In this document: piece by piece, positions 15,128 through 22,858 of the stretch | Layout: each line of letters opens with the position of its first letter | Position numbering within the stretch: position 1 is the first letter of the stretch | DNA from: Bacteroidaceae bacterium | GTDB lineage: Bacteria > Bacteroidota > Bacteroidia > Bacteroidales > Bacteroidaceae | Length of the DNA stretch: 28,447 nt | Assembly: GCA_900770655.1 (NCBI GenBank) | Contig: CAAGLA010000015.1 | Coordinates: 1 to 28,447, forward strand | Direction: 5' to 3' | Program-made: the position numbers and the translations under genes | The notes under the pieces: generated by a model | What the model saw: only the letters and a program-made list of their open reading frames with translations | The model's database searches: none | Told to the model about the DNA's origin: nothing

Positions 15128-16201
15128 TTACTGCAACTGCTCGCCTACAAAGGCCTTCATCTCTTCGCCACGGAGGTCGCGACGCAGGATTGTGCCGTCG
15201 GGGCCGAAGAGAATAATCTGTGGAATACCCTGTATGCCATACAGTTCTGTTGCATTGTCGGCATTGTTTGTAGGCACAAATATCTGCGGATATGTAATGC
15301 CCTCGCTGGCAAGAGCAGCCTTGAAGCTCTCTTCGTCGTCCCACACATTCACACCAAGAACGGTGAATTTCTCGCCGCCGTACCTGTTCTGCAACTCTAT
15401 GAGGTTAGGAATTTCACCCTTGCAGGGGCCGCACCACGATGCCCAGAAGTCTACAAGCACGAACTTGCCCTTGCCTACATAGTCGGACAGCCTTGAAGAC
15501 TTGCCATCGACTGTGTAGCCGCCGAAGTCCACGAACATCTTGCCCGCCATAGTAGCTTCGGCCTGCAGAAGCGCCGAACGGTAACTCTTTATAGCCTGAA
15601 GTTCACCGGCATATTTCATATCGGCAAGAACAGCATCGAGTTCCTCGAGTGTTGTATAGAACTGCTGGGCTGTCATAAGAAGATAGTATGCACCTATCAT
15701 ATTGTCCTTATTCTCGGCAGTGATTGCACGATATTTTGCATACAAAGCCTCAATATCGGCATTGAGAGCTGCAGAAATCTCGTCGCGCGACTTGCCTTCG
15801 TTCATCATCTGCTCGCCCTTAAGGTTTATGGCATTGGCAGCTTCGGCAATAGCGGCATCATATCCTGCAACCTTGTCGTTAAGACCGCCGTTATCACTTA
15901 CAGCCGCCGGCCTTGCCGCAAAATCTACTGTTACATTAGAGCCCGGCTCTACCATAAGATAGGCCTTGGCACGGCCGGTCTTCGGACGCAACACGAAAAG
16001 ACGCTGGTCATTGGTTGAATTCTCGAAACCGAAAGCACCGTCTGTAACCACACAAGAGTCTACAGCCTCCATATTTGTTTGATCTATAAGGTATAGATAC
16101 TTGCCGTTGAGTGAGGCATCGGCTGTTCCTGTCACCTTGTAATTCTGCGCTGCAGCTGTGAGTGTAATAACAGAAAGCAGCAAAAATGATAGAATTCTCA
16201 T
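15128..16201 (-). CDS. TlpA-like thioredoxin with N-terminal DUF4369 domain
   Basis: The 357-residue protein has a signal peptide (1-19, ending AAAQ), a beta-rich DUF4369-type domain (about 20-105; KVTGTADASLNGKYLYLID, DGAFGFEN, VEPGSNVTVDF), a helical linker (110-215) and a thioredoxin fold (225-357). The active site is WCGPC at 256-260 after VLVDFWAS, with the cis-proline at P327 (GIPQII). Such proteins are common in Bacteroidetes and act as periplasmic thiol-disulfide reductases/exchange proteins, for example in cytochrome maturation or oxidative defence. No lipobox is seen. It stands alone, so its partner is unknown. Confidence 0.93.
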   Translation of the reverse strand: MRILSFLLLSVITLTAAAQNYKVTGTADASLNGKYLYLIDQTNMEAVDSCVVTDGAFGFENSTNDQRLFVLRPKTGRAKAYLMVEPGSNVTVDFAARPAAVSDNGGLNDKVAGYDAAIAEAANAINLKGEQMMNEGKSRDEISAALNADIEALYAKYRAITAENKDNMIGAYYLLMTAQQFYTTLEELDAVLADMKYAGELQAIKSYRSALLQAEATMAGKMFVDFGGYTVDGKSSRLSDYVGKGKFVLVDFWASWCGPCKGEIPNLIELQNRYGGEKFTVLGVNVWDDEESFKAALASEGITYPQIFVPTNNADNATELYGIQGIPQIILFGPDGTILRRDLRGEEMKAFVGEQLQ

Positions 16202-16245
16202 AATTTTATTCCGTTTTTAATTAGTAATCAAATTAAAAGTCGTGG

Positions 16246-16253
16246 CGAAGATA
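16246..16253 (-). promoter_or_regulatory. -7 element ahead of the thioredoxin gene
   Basis: TATCTTCG on the minus strand, one base off TAnnTTTG and identical to the -7 box used ahead of the O-methyltransferase gene. The predicted leader is about 38 nt. The -33 element is weak. Confidence 0.4.
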
Positions 16254-16291
16254 CGCTTTTTTACCGAATTAACATCCCTGTTTACATTATT

Positions 16292-16319
16292 TAATACATA
16301 ATAGAGGGGGGATGTATTA
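16292..16319 (-). terminator. Weak hairpin overlapping the metallophosphatase stop codon
   Basis: TAATACAT (16292-16299) and ATGTATTA (16312-16319) form an 8-bp stem with a 12-nt loop that includes the TAA stop. The stem is AT-rich and no T-run follows, so termination here is uncertain. Confidence 0.35.
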
Positions 16320-17126
16320 CTCTACCGTTACATTTATATAGCCTATAAAGCGACCGTTCTTGCCAACCTGATTCATAATAACCTGCCCGCCGGTGCTGTT
16401 TGTATAATAAAGCGGAGCTTCGAAATAGTCGTGGGAGTGGCCGCCCAATATTATATCTATACCGCTTGTTTCCGTGGCAAGGCGTTCGTCGTTGAACTCG
16501 TTCCCAATTTTCCAGCCAAGATGCGAAAGGCACACAACAACGTCGCAGCCCTGCTCCCTTAAAGCCTCAACGGCACTGTCGGCAGCTTCTATGGGCGAAA
16601 AGAAACGTACACCTTCGTAGCACTCTTTAGATACAAGACCGGCAGGGTCGGGCGAAAGACCGAAAACGCCAATCTTCACTCCACCACGCTCTATTATGGT
16701 ATATGGCTTCACAAGCCCTTCGCACACAGTACCTGTAAAGTCGTAGTTGGCACATACTATGGGGAACGATGCAAGTCTTAGAAGACGCGCAAGATTATCG
16801 AGCCCAAAATCGAATTCGTGATTGCCTATTGTACCCGCATTGTACCCCATTACATTCATTGTTTCAACCTCTATTGTTCCTTTATAGGCATTGTAGTAGA
16901 GCGAACCCTGTGAAAAATCGCCACAATCGAACAGCAATACATTTTCACCACCCAGAGAGTCGCGCAGGCTCTCTATGACGGCCAAGCGGTTAAGCACACC
17001 GGCCGAGCCGTTCTTTTCGGGCTCTATACAGCTATGGGTGTCGTTTGTATGCAATATTGTGAGAACATTCTGTGCGGTTGCTGTTCCGCACAAAAGTATG
17101 GCTATTATGGCAAATATCTTTTTCAT
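16317..17126 (-). CDS. 5'-nucleotidase-type metallophosphatase, catalytic domain only
   Basis: The 269-residue product has a signal peptide (1-19) and a complete calcineurin-like phosphoesterase domain: D29 and H31 (ILHTNDTHS), D70 (DCGDFSQG), N102-H103 (GNHEFDFG), H202 (SHLG), H230 and H232 (GGHSHD), the ligand set of the two-metal site of UshA/5'-nucleotidase. The protein stops where the substrate-binding C-terminal domain would begin. That domain is the gene immediately upstream (gap 5 nt). Together they should dephosphorylate nucleotides or related phosphoesters in the periplasm. Such split pairs occur in Bacteroides relatives. Confidence 0.93.
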   Translation of the reverse strand: MKKIFAIIAILLCGTATAQNVLTILHTNDTHSCIEPEKNGSAGVLNRLAVIESLRDSLGGENVLLFDCGDFSQGSLYYNAYKGTIEVETMNVMGYNAGTIGNHEFDFGLDNLARLLRLASFPIVCANYDFTGTVCEGLVKPYTIIERGGVKIGVFGLSPDPAGLVSKECYEGVRFFSPIEAADSAVEALREQGCDVVVCLSHLGWKIGNEFNDERLATETSGIDIILGGHSHDYFEAPLYYTNSTGGQVIMNQVGKNGRFIGYINVTVE

Positions 17127-17131
17127 ACTCC

Positions 17132-17887
17132 TTATTCTTGAATTGTTATGCGGCCGTCACACTCTGCCGACACCTTCTCGCCGGCCGCCGTTGCGGCACA
17201 AATATAACGCACCACAAGGTCGCGTATAGTTATATCGTCGAAGACCCTGCACTCGCTTGCAAGAGCCAGAGCAGCCATTCTGTCGTTTCCTTGCGAGAGA
17301 TAATCCGATGTTGCCACAAGATAGTTGCGCGAGGGTTCTATGGGCTCACCGCCCGCCAGAGCCGCAACAAGAGTTCCGTCGGCTTTTATAACAAGCGAGA
17401 GACCGCTTATGGGCTCACCGCCAACCGCAGCAATTTCGCGGCAAAGCTGCAGCAGATTCTCGCCCGACAGGGTGAGCAGGGCAAGTTTGTTTTCAAATGT
17501 AAAGACATTGTATACATCGCCGAATGTTATTACGCCGGCCTGTATATCACTGCGCAAGCCGCCTTTGTTTGTTACGGCAATTTCCACATTTTCGCCCGTA
17601 CACTCCCTTGCCATAGAGAGAATGGCGTCGGCCGCAAAGTTCATCAGCGTACTTTCGGGAATAGCCTTCACAAGCGGCACGGCAGCTTCGCCAAGCACCG
17701 GACGGCGTATACTGTCCACGGCACGGCTGCCCTGCTCTATAACAGATAGAAGAGCCGGCGAGGGTGTTCGGCCGACATTGGAGACAACAGCTATGCACCC
17801 GCCCGTAATTGACGAAATATGCTTGCGTCCGCCACAGGAGAGCACACACAGCAACGCAAGCAATATTAAAGGGAAGATTTTTTTCAT
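17132..17887 (-). CDS. 5'-nucleotidase C-terminal domain lipoprotein
   Basis: Taking the ATG at 17887 (MKKIFPLILLALL) gives 251 residues with lipobox VLSC (C18). An ATG three codons earlier (17896) is possible; the frame also runs further upstream but only through the promoter. The body is the 5_nucleotid_C domain: IPESTLMNFAADAIL, VTNKGGLRSDI (equivalent to NGGGIR), ITFGDVYNVFTFENKLALLTLSG (split) and YLVATSDYLSQGNDRM, where the family has the base-stacking aromatics. It has no metal site of its own, so it is the binding half of the enzyme whose catalytic half follows 5 nt later. As a lipoprotein it may tether the soluble half to a membrane (inference). Confidence 0.92.
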   Translation of the reverse strand: MKKIFPLILLALLCVLSCGGRKHISSITGGCIAVVSNVGRTPSPALLSVIEQGSRAVDSIRRPVLGEAAVPLVKAIPESTLMNFAADAILSMARECTGENVEIAVTNKGGLRSDIQAGVITFGDVYNVFTFENKLALLTLSGENLLQLCREIAAVGGEPISGLSLVIKADGTLVAALAGGEPIEPSRNYLVATSDYLSQGNDRMAALALASECRVFDDITIRDLVVRYICAATAAGEKVSAECDGRITIQE

Positions 17888-17905
17888 AAAGAACATTTTA
17901 TGCAC

Positions 17906-17936
17906 CAAAAGTAGTAATAATGGGGGAAACGAGCAA
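17906..17936 (-). promoter_or_regulatory. Promoter of the split 5'-nucleotidase operon
   Basis: TTG (17934-17936) and TACTTTTG (17906-17913) are 20 nt apart on the minus strand. The start site should lie near 17899, which makes the leader only about 3 nt (ATG 17896) or 12 nt (ATG 17887). Confidence 0.65.
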
Positions 17937-17986
17937 TTAAACAAGCAAATAAAAAACCCTGTAGCAAAACAAAAGAGCAGCAATGA

Positions 17987-18018
17987 TTTGGCAGAATCGG
18001 ATTTTTGCAATATCTTTG
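17987..18018 (+). promoter_or_regulatory. Promoter of rplS
   Basis: TTTG (17987-17990) and TATCTTTG (18011-18018) are 20 nt apart, a perfect fit. The transcript would begin near 18025 and carry an 80-nt leader before the ATG. Confidence 0.85.
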
Positions 18019-18104
18019 TCCCCGCTTTCGGCGTAATCGCTGTCAAGGAAGTGTAACTTGATATGTTGCGTTTGAATGATTAAACAATTTAACAATTCAA
18101 AAAA

Positions 18105-18455
18105 ATGGATTTAATTAAAATTGCTAAAGAAGCATTTGCTACTGACGTAAAGCGTGAGTTGGAGTTCCACCCCGGTGATACTATCACAGTAGCTTACAAA
18201 ATCATTGAGGGAACAAAAGAGCGTATCCAGATGTACCGCGGTGTTGTTATCCGTATCAGCGGCCACGGTAACGAGAAGCGTTTCACAGTACGCAAGATGT
18301 CGGGTACTGTAGGCGTTGAGCGTATCTTCCCATTGAACTCACCAGCTATCGACAACATCGTTGTCAACAAGCGTGGTCGTGTTCGTCGTGCTAAACTTTA
18401 CTACTTGCGCGCCCTCACTGGTAAGAAGGCCCGTATTAAGGAGATTAAAGCCTAA
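18105..18455 (+). CDS. rplS: 50S ribosomal protein L19
   Basis: At 116 residues this has the usual length of L19 and its conserved blocks: FHPGDTITVAYKIIEGTKER, MYRGVVIRI, FTVRKMSGTVGVERIFPLNS, and the basic end VRRAKLYYLRALTGKKARIKE. L19 sits at the interface of the ribosomal subunits. Here it is monocistronic, with its own promoter and terminator, separate from the rpsP-rimM-trmD cluster it joins in many other bacteria. Codon choice (CGT, GGT, GTT, AAG) is that of a highly expressed gene. Confidence 0.99.
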   Translation: MDLIKIAKEAFATDVKRELEFHPGDTITVAYKIIEGTKERIQMYRGVVIRISGHGNEKRFTVRKMSGTVGVERIFPLNSPAIDNIVVNKRGRVRRAKLYYLRALTGKKARIKEIKA

Positions 18456-18474
18456 GCAAACAACTTCCCTACAT

Positions 18475-18514
18475 AAAAAAGAGAGTAACCCTTTCGGGAG
18501 TTACTCTCTTTTTT
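18475..18514 (+). terminator. Intrinsic terminator of rplS
   Basis: AAAAAAGAGAGTAAC (18475-18489) pairs with GTTACTCTCTTTTTT (18500-18514), a 15-bp stem with a T-run; the inner loop can extend by a C-G pair. Confidence 0.92.
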
Positions 18515-18547
18515 AGTCATTCTTAATTCACGACAAGCAGCTTTTTT

Positions 18548-19360
18548 ATGATTAAACATATTCTACAGCCGCTGGTGTGCGAACGTTTCAATAACGACAA
18601 GCGCTACCGCGAAGGGCACTTGCGAGTGGTAAATGCACTGCCGGCAAGAGTTGTTCTCGGGCTTCACTCGCCCGAAATGAAACAAGTGGCAAAGGAGATT
18701 TCACGCGAAGGTTGCCAAGCTGCAATGCCCGGCGGCGTGGTTGTAAACTGCTGCAACGCCGACGATACAATAAGCTGCTTCGAAAAATACCCGCAGGAGG
18801 AGCTCTGTTACGAAGAGACGGTGGTCTGGGGATATCTCATAAACCAAGAGCGGTGCAGTACAGGCGAAAGGCTCTCAAAGCTTGCCCACTACGTTCCCGT
18901 TATGGACAACTGGGCTGTGTGCGACTCCTACTGTGCCAACGCAAAATGGATGGCGCGCGCCGACAAAGAGAAGTTATGGGAGTTCCTGCGCCCCTATTTC
19001 AGAGCAAAGAGAGAGTTCGAGGTGCGCTTTGCCATAGTTGCATCAATGTGTTACTTTCTCAACGACAAATGGTTGCCGAAGCTCTTTGCCGAACTGACGA
19101 AGATAGATTTTGACAATATAGATTCGGCATACACAAGCTGCAAGAAGAAACCCGAAACGCTACAAGAGGGCAAGGCGCCGGGAAACAGTCCATACTACGT
19201 GCGTATGGGTGTCGCTTGGTTTCTCGCCACAGCACTGGCAAAATTCCCCGATGCAACAAGAGAGTTTGCACGCAATTCGGGGTTGCCGCAGGATGTAATA
19301 AAACTATATGTGCGCAAGGCGCGGGAGTCGCTGCGCACAAGAACAGTAAATGCGCTATAA
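18548..19360 (+). CDS. AlkD-type DNA alkylation repair protein (HEAT-like DNA glycosylase)
   Basis: The 270-residue all-helical protein belongs to the AlkD/AlkC superfamily. The key motif is YVPVMDNWAVCDSYCAN: W122 and D126 correspond to the Trp and Asp that AlkD uses for N3- and N7-alkylpurine removal. Other family segments are ETVVWGYLIN, REFEVRFAIVASMCYFL and NSPYYVRMGVAWFLATALAKF (split). It should bind methylated or bulky-adduct DNA and excise the base. The ATG at 18548 begins 33 nt after the rplS terminator with no clear promoter, so low-level read-through or a weak promoter may drive it. It converges on the permease gene with only 7 nt between stop codons and no terminator. Confidence 0.9.
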   Translation: MIKHILQPLVCERFNNDKRYREGHLRVVNALPARVVLGLHSPEMKQVAKEISREGCQAAMPGGVVVNCCNADDTISCFEKYPQEELCYEETVVWGYLINQERCSTGERLSKLAHYVPVMDNWAVCDSYCANAKWMARADKEKLWEFLRPYFRAKREFEVRFAIVASMCYFLNDKWLPKLFAELTKIDFDNIDSAYTSCKKKPETLQEGKAPGNSPYYVRMGVAWFLATALAKFPDATREFARNSGLPQDVIKLYVRKARESLRTRTVNAL

Positions 19361-19367
19361 TAAGAGT

Positions 19368-20594
19368 TTAAATGTAGCGGGCAGTCAACACCTTAACAGG
19401 CAGCCACACGGCAACAAACCCCACCGCCACAACTGTAACAAAGACTGCAGCCACGTCGCCCATAGCCACCTCAACAGGATAGCTGTCTACTACAAAGCCG
19501 TCGACACTGCCCATAGACAAAAGGCCGAAACGCTGTTGCAGCAAACAGAGCCCCAAGCCCAGCAATATGCCGGCTATAGCACCAACTGTTGATATTATAC
19601 ACCCCTCTATTACAAAGACATTCGAGATGGTCCGGTCATCGGCACCCATACTCCGAAGGGTATTCATATTATCCCTCTTCTCTATTATCAGCATTGCAAG
19701 GGAGCCAATTATATTGAAGCAGGCGACAAGCAGTATAAAGGTCAAGAAGAGATATGCAATGAGTTTTTCTACCTGCATAACCTTGTATATGTCGCTCTGC
19801 TGCTGGTAACGGTCCTGCACAACATAGCCGCCGCCCAATAGAGCCTCAACAGCCTGTATTACTTCTGAAACATCAAAACCGGGCTTCACCTTAAGTTCCA
19901 CAGAGGTTGCTTCGTTGGCTCCGCGACGGAAAAGTTTGCGGGCAAAAGCATCGGACGTTACAATATAATTTGCATCGTATTTCGGTTGGTTCAGCAAGAA
20001 TACATAGCCCGTAGAAAAGAGTTTTGCCTTTTTGAAATTACGCGCCGGGACCGTGAGGTTTGGCTTGCCGTTCCTGTTTGGAGCATACACCTCTAAAGGC
20101 GTTGCAAAGTAGAGCCCGCAACCCAGTTGCTGCAGAAGTTCGGCACCCAGAACCGCATAACCGTTCTCGCCGTCGTAGAGAGAGAGGTCGCCGTTGCCAT
20201 AGAGTACCGACTCAAAATCAGTCAAAGCAAAAAAGGCTTCGTCTACGCCCTTAACAACCACCATCACCTGCCTGCCGCCATACTCAACCATAGCCTTGTC
20301 CTCTATGGAAAAAGAGACGGTTTCAAGTTCACTCAGGGCACACACTTCCGTAATTTCGGGCGAGTCGACAAAGATGCTTTTTCCCGCGGCTGCAGTAATC
20401 TTTATATCGGGGTCGAACGCCGTAAACTGCTCTTTGACTACACCCTGAAAACCGTTAAAGACCGACATAGTACATACCATAGCAGCAGTAGCCAAAGCCA
20501 CACCGGCCACAGCTACAGCCGATATTACATTTATTACCTGATGGCTCTTCTTTGAGAAAAGGTAACGTTTGGCTATGTAGAACGACAGGTTCAT
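19368..20594 (-). CDS. LolC/LolE-type ABC transporter permease (FtsX family)
   Basis: The 408-residue permease has one N-terminal membrane helix (about 20-46, following IAKRYLFSKKSHQVIN), a large periplasmic domain (50-275), and three C-terminal helices (278-302, 331-352, 379-399) with the FtsX loop EKRDNMNTLRSMGADDRTI. This is the MacB/LolCE plan; the LolC/E-like start and 'V.DRY' segment before helix 2 fit lipoprotein release from the inner membrane. No ATPase gene (lolD) is next to it. It is the third gene of an operon, 6 nt after rbfA. Bacteroidales often have one LolC/E-type gene rather than the two of E. coli. Confidence 0.9.
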   Translation of the reverse strand: MNLSFYIAKRYLFSKKSHQVINVISAVAVAGVALATAAMVCTMSVFNGFQGVVKEQFTAFDPDIKITAAAGKSIFVDSPEITEVCALSELETVSFSIEDKAMVEYGGRQVMVVVKGVDEAFFALTDFESVLYGNGDLSLYDGENGYAVLGAELLQQLGCGLYFATPLEVYAPNRNGKPNLTVPARNFKKAKLFSTGYVFLLNQPKYDANYIVTSDAFARKLFRRGANEATSVELKVKPGFDVSEVIQAVEALLGGGYVVQDRYQQQSDIYKVMQVEKLIAYLFLTFILLVACFNIIGSLAMLIIEKRDNMNTLRSMGADDRTISNVFVIEGCIISTVGAIAGILLGLGLCLLQQRFGLLSMGSVDGFVVDSYPVEVAMGDVAAVFVTVVAVGFVAVWLPVKVLTARYI

Positions 20595-20600
20595 CCCCTA

Positions 20601-20936
20601 TTATTCCTTAAGGAGCTTGTCTATATTCTCTATATAATCGAGAGAGTCGTCTATGTAGAACCTTATTTCGGGTATAATGCGCAACTGGTGACGCACCCTG
20701 TTGCCGAGTTCAAAACGCACAGTCTTTACATTCTCGTTCAGTTCGTCGACCACGCCTTCAGCCTTTTCCGAGGGGAATACGCTGAGATAGGCCTTTGCTA
20801 TGCCCAAGTCGGGGCTGACACGCACTGCGCTCACCGAAACCATTATGCCGCGTGTCTCCTTTGTGAGCCTGAGAAGGATATCGCCAAGTTCTTTCTGTAT
20901 GAGACGTGAAATCTTGTTCTGTCTTGTACTGTCCAT
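20601..20936 (-). CDS. rbfA: Ribosome-binding factor A
   Basis: At 111 residues it has the single KH-like domain of RbfA: starting STRQNKISRLIQKELGDILL, with VSAVRVSPDLGIAKAYLSVF and the end LRIIPEIRFYIDDSLDYIENIDKLL. RbfA helps mature the 5' end of 16S rRNA in the small subunit and is needed for growth in the cold. It lies 6 nt after the methyltransferase and 6 nt before the permease; rbfA followed by an FtsX-type permease is a frequent Bacteroidetes order. Confidence 0.98.
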   Translation of the reverse strand: MDSTRQNKISRLIQKELGDILLRLTKETRGIMVSVSAVRVSPDLGIAKAYLSVFPSEKAEGVVDELNENVKTVRFELGNRVRHQLRIIPEIRFYIDDSLDYIENIDKLLKE

Positions 20937-20942
20937 ATATAA

Positions 20943-21578
20943 TTATTTTTTTCTGATTATCGTCAATCCGTCGCGCAGAGGCAGGATAACCACTTCTACC
21001 CTTTCGTCACCACGCACAAAGTCGTTGAAAGCCCTCACGCCGTTTGTCTGCGCATCTTGTCTTTCGGGCTCTATGACGTGCCCGTCCCACAAGGTATTGT
21101 CGGCAAGTATCCAACCGCCGGGGTTAAGGTATTTCAATGCCAGTTCATAATATTCGAGATATTCGCGTTTGTTGCCGTCAATGAACACCAAGTCGAACAT
21201 TTCGCCAAGCGTAGGCACAATATCCAAAGCATTGCCTATTATGAACTCAATTTTAGAGGCATACTGCGAGCCATCTATCCAACGGCGGGTAAAATCCTCT
21301 AATTCATCTTCTACCTCAAAGGTATAGAGGCGGGCTCCCCCTTCGAGGCCTTCGGCCATACACAATGCCGAATAACCAGTAAAAGTCCCTATTTCGAGAA
21401 CCCTCTTGGGGCGCGACATCTGCACAATGAACTTCAAAAGGCGGCCTTGTATGTGCCCCGACGCCATTTGCGGAGCCAGTATCTCGACGTGCGTGGCACG
21501 GAACAGCCTGTAGAGGTATTCACCTTCGGGGCTGCTGTGTTCGGCTATGTACGCATCGAGCGGGGTTGTTATACTCAT
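20943..21578 (-). CDS. SAM-dependent O-methyltransferase (class I, metal-dependent)
   Basis: From the ATG at 21578 the product is 211 residues; the frame continues upstream but that part overlaps the promoter. Features: the helix around APQMASGHIQGRLL, motif I VLEIGTFTGYSALCMAEGL, the acidic strand YTFEVED, FIDGNKREY with D134, and D160-N161 in LADNTLWDG. D134, D160 and N161 match the metal ligands of catechol-type O-methyltransferases such as those related to caffeoyl-CoA OMT. The substrate is unknown. It heads the operon with rbfA and the permease. Confidence 0.9.
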   Translation of the reverse strand: MSITTPLDAYIAEHSSPEGEYLYRLFRATHVEILAPQMASGHIQGRLLKFIVQMSRPKRVLEIGTFTGYSALCMAEGLEGGARLYTFEVEDELEDFTRRWIDGSQYASKIEFIIGNALDIVPTLGEMFDLVFIDGNKREYLEYYELALKYLNPGGWILADNTLWDGHVIEPERQDAQTNGVRAFNDFVRGDERVEVVILPLRDGLTIIRKK

Positions 21579-21605
21579 TTTCTGCCTTTGTAAAGTTTCA
21601 ATGCG

Positions 21606-21635
21606 CGAAGATACAACATTTTGCCGAGCAAACAA
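21606..21635 (-). promoter_or_regulatory. Promoter of the methyltransferase-rbfA-permease operon
   Basis: TTG (21633-21635) and TATCTTCG (21606-21613) are 19 nt apart on the minus strand, with one mismatch in the -7 box. It abuts the duplicated xerD promoter units. Confidence 0.6.
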
Positions 21636-21640
21636 CGCTC

Positions 21641-21721
21641 GAAACCCGAAAATAGACTGCACTCGCTGTTAGAAACAATCAAGTAAACTTGTTGTTTCTC
21701 GCTCGTTTGTTGCTATCTTTG
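21641..21721 (+). repeat. Tandem 81-bp promoter unit, copy 1
   Basis: Exact match of all 81 bases to copy 2, one base (A21722) separating them. It contains an imperfect palindrome (21671-21699, AGAAACAA..TTGTTTCT) and a promoter, TTG 21692-21694 and TATCTTTG 21714-21721, spaced 19 nt. A transcript from here would run through copy 2 into xerD. Confidence 0.95.
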
Positions 21722-21722
21722 A

Positions 21723-21803
21723 GAAACCCGAAAATAGACTGCACTCGCTGTTAGAAACAATCAAGTAAACTTGTTGTTTCTCGCTCGTTTGTTGCTATCT
21801 TTG
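21723..21803 (+). repeat. Tandem 81-bp promoter unit, copy 2 (proximal xerD promoter)
   Basis: Carries the same palindrome (21753-21781) and promoter (TTG 21774-21776, TATCTTTG 21796-21803). The TTG of the -33 element lies in the right arm of the palindrome, so a protein binding it would cover the promoter. The -7 box ends only 4 nt before the first ATG of xerD. Confidence 0.95.
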
Positions 21804-21807
21804 CAAT

Positions 21808-22728
21808 ATGCAAAAAATAGATAACGACAAAAGGAAAAGCCCCCGTATGCGCTACCGCATATACCTGCAACTCGAAAAATCGTTGCAGGCTGCCACTGTT
21901 GAGGCATATCTGAACGATGTAGACAAATTCGCAACCTTTATTGGCAACGATGACAACGCCCTGCTTACAGCAACAACAGACGAGTTGCGCGACTTTCTGG
22001 CTTCGCTTGCCGATGTAGGCATAAACGCCCGCTCACAGGCCCGCATTCTATCTTCGCTGCGCTCGTTCTATGGGTTCCTTCTGCTCGACGGCTACATAGA
22101 AAACGACCCCACAGAGACTTTAAGGTCGCCCAAGATAGGCTTTCACCTGCCCGATGTGCTCACCCTGCAGGAAATTGACGATATTATAAATGCCATAGAC
22201 CTTAGCAAGAGCGAGGGGCAGCGCAACCGTGCTATGATAGAGGTACTGTACAGTTGCGGCCTGCGCGTTTCGGAACTTTGTGAACTGAGGCTGTCCGACA
22301 TATATTTCGAAGAACAGTTCATACGTGTAACAGGAAAGGGCAACAAGCAGCGGCTTGTACCAATATCGCCACGCGCCATTGCCGAAATTCAGGGATACCT
22401 CCCCGACAGGAGCTTCATACCAATTAAACCCGGAAACGAAGATTATCTTTTTATAAGCGAAAGGCTCAAGAAAAAGCTGTCGCGCATAACAGTGTTCCAT
22501 ATAATAAAGGAACTTGTTGCTATAACAGGAATAACAAAGAATGTGAGCCCGCACACCTTCCGCCACTCATTTGCCACCCACCTGCTCGAAGGCGGTGCCA
22601 ATCTGCGTGTAATTCAGGCTATGCTCGGGCACGAGAGCATTGCTACGACAGAGATTTACACCCATATAGACACCCAACGGTTACGCGAAGAGATTATAGA
22701 GCATCACCCACGAAATATAAAGTTGTAA
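21808..22728 (+). CDS. xerD: Tyrosine recombinase XerD
   Basis: The 306-residue product has an N-terminal core-binding domain (15-105; YRIYLQLEKSLQAATVEAYL) and a catalytic domain with all expected residues: R153 (GLRVSEL), K177 (TGKGNKQR), H249 and R252 (HTFRHSF), H275 (LGHESI) and the nucleophile Y284 (TTEIYTH). It is a chromosome-dimer-resolution recombinase rather than a mobile-element integrase, as shown by family-typical length, the ending RLREEIIEHHPR and housekeeping neighbours. The start is in doubt: the ATG at 21808 is only 4 nt from the -7 box, and the ATG at 21847 (residue 14) would leave a normal leader and still keep the whole fold. Confidence 0.96.
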   Translation: MQKIDNDKRKSPRMRYRIYLQLEKSLQAATVEAYLNDVDKFATFIGNDDNALLTATTDELRDFLASLADVGINARSQARILSSLRSFYGFLLLDGYIENDPTETLRSPKIGFHLPDVLTLQEIDDIINAIDLSKSEGQRNRAMIEVLYSCGLRVSELCELRLSDIYFEEQFIRVTGKGNKQRLVPISPRAIAEIQGYLPDRSFIPIKPGNEDYLFISERLKKKLSRITVFHIIKELVAITGITKNVSPHTFRHSFATHLLEGGANLRVIQAMLGHESIATTEIYTHIDTQRLREEIIEHHPRNIKL

Positions 22729-22765
22729 AAAATATAAAAAATTGCTTATAGCACCCGTTTCAGAT

Positions 22766-22796
22766 TTTGCCAATTGAAAGAGTAGAATTAACTTTG
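22766..22796 (+). promoter_or_regulatory. Promoter of the TPR lipoprotein-dprA unit
   Basis: TTTG (22766-22769) and TAACTTTG (22789-22796), 19 nt apart. The leader is about 56 nt, A-rich before the ATG at 22859. Confidence 0.8.
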
Positions 22797-22858
22797 CATA
22801 AAGTTTTTGCGTAGCAAACCAAAAAAAGACAAAACAAACAAAAAAGAGTTTATAACCA

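Noticed and set aside
21579..21662. Upstream extension of the methyltransferase frame
   Set aside because: It lies across the promoter and the edge of the duplicated xerD unit; the family starts near the ATG at 21578.
21641..21803. CRISPR-like repeat
   Set aside because: Only two long units with a one-base separation, no spacers, and no cas genes.
21808..22728. xerD as integrase of a mobile element
   Set aside because: Housekeeping-type length and motifs, conserved neighbours, and no attachment sites or cargo genes.
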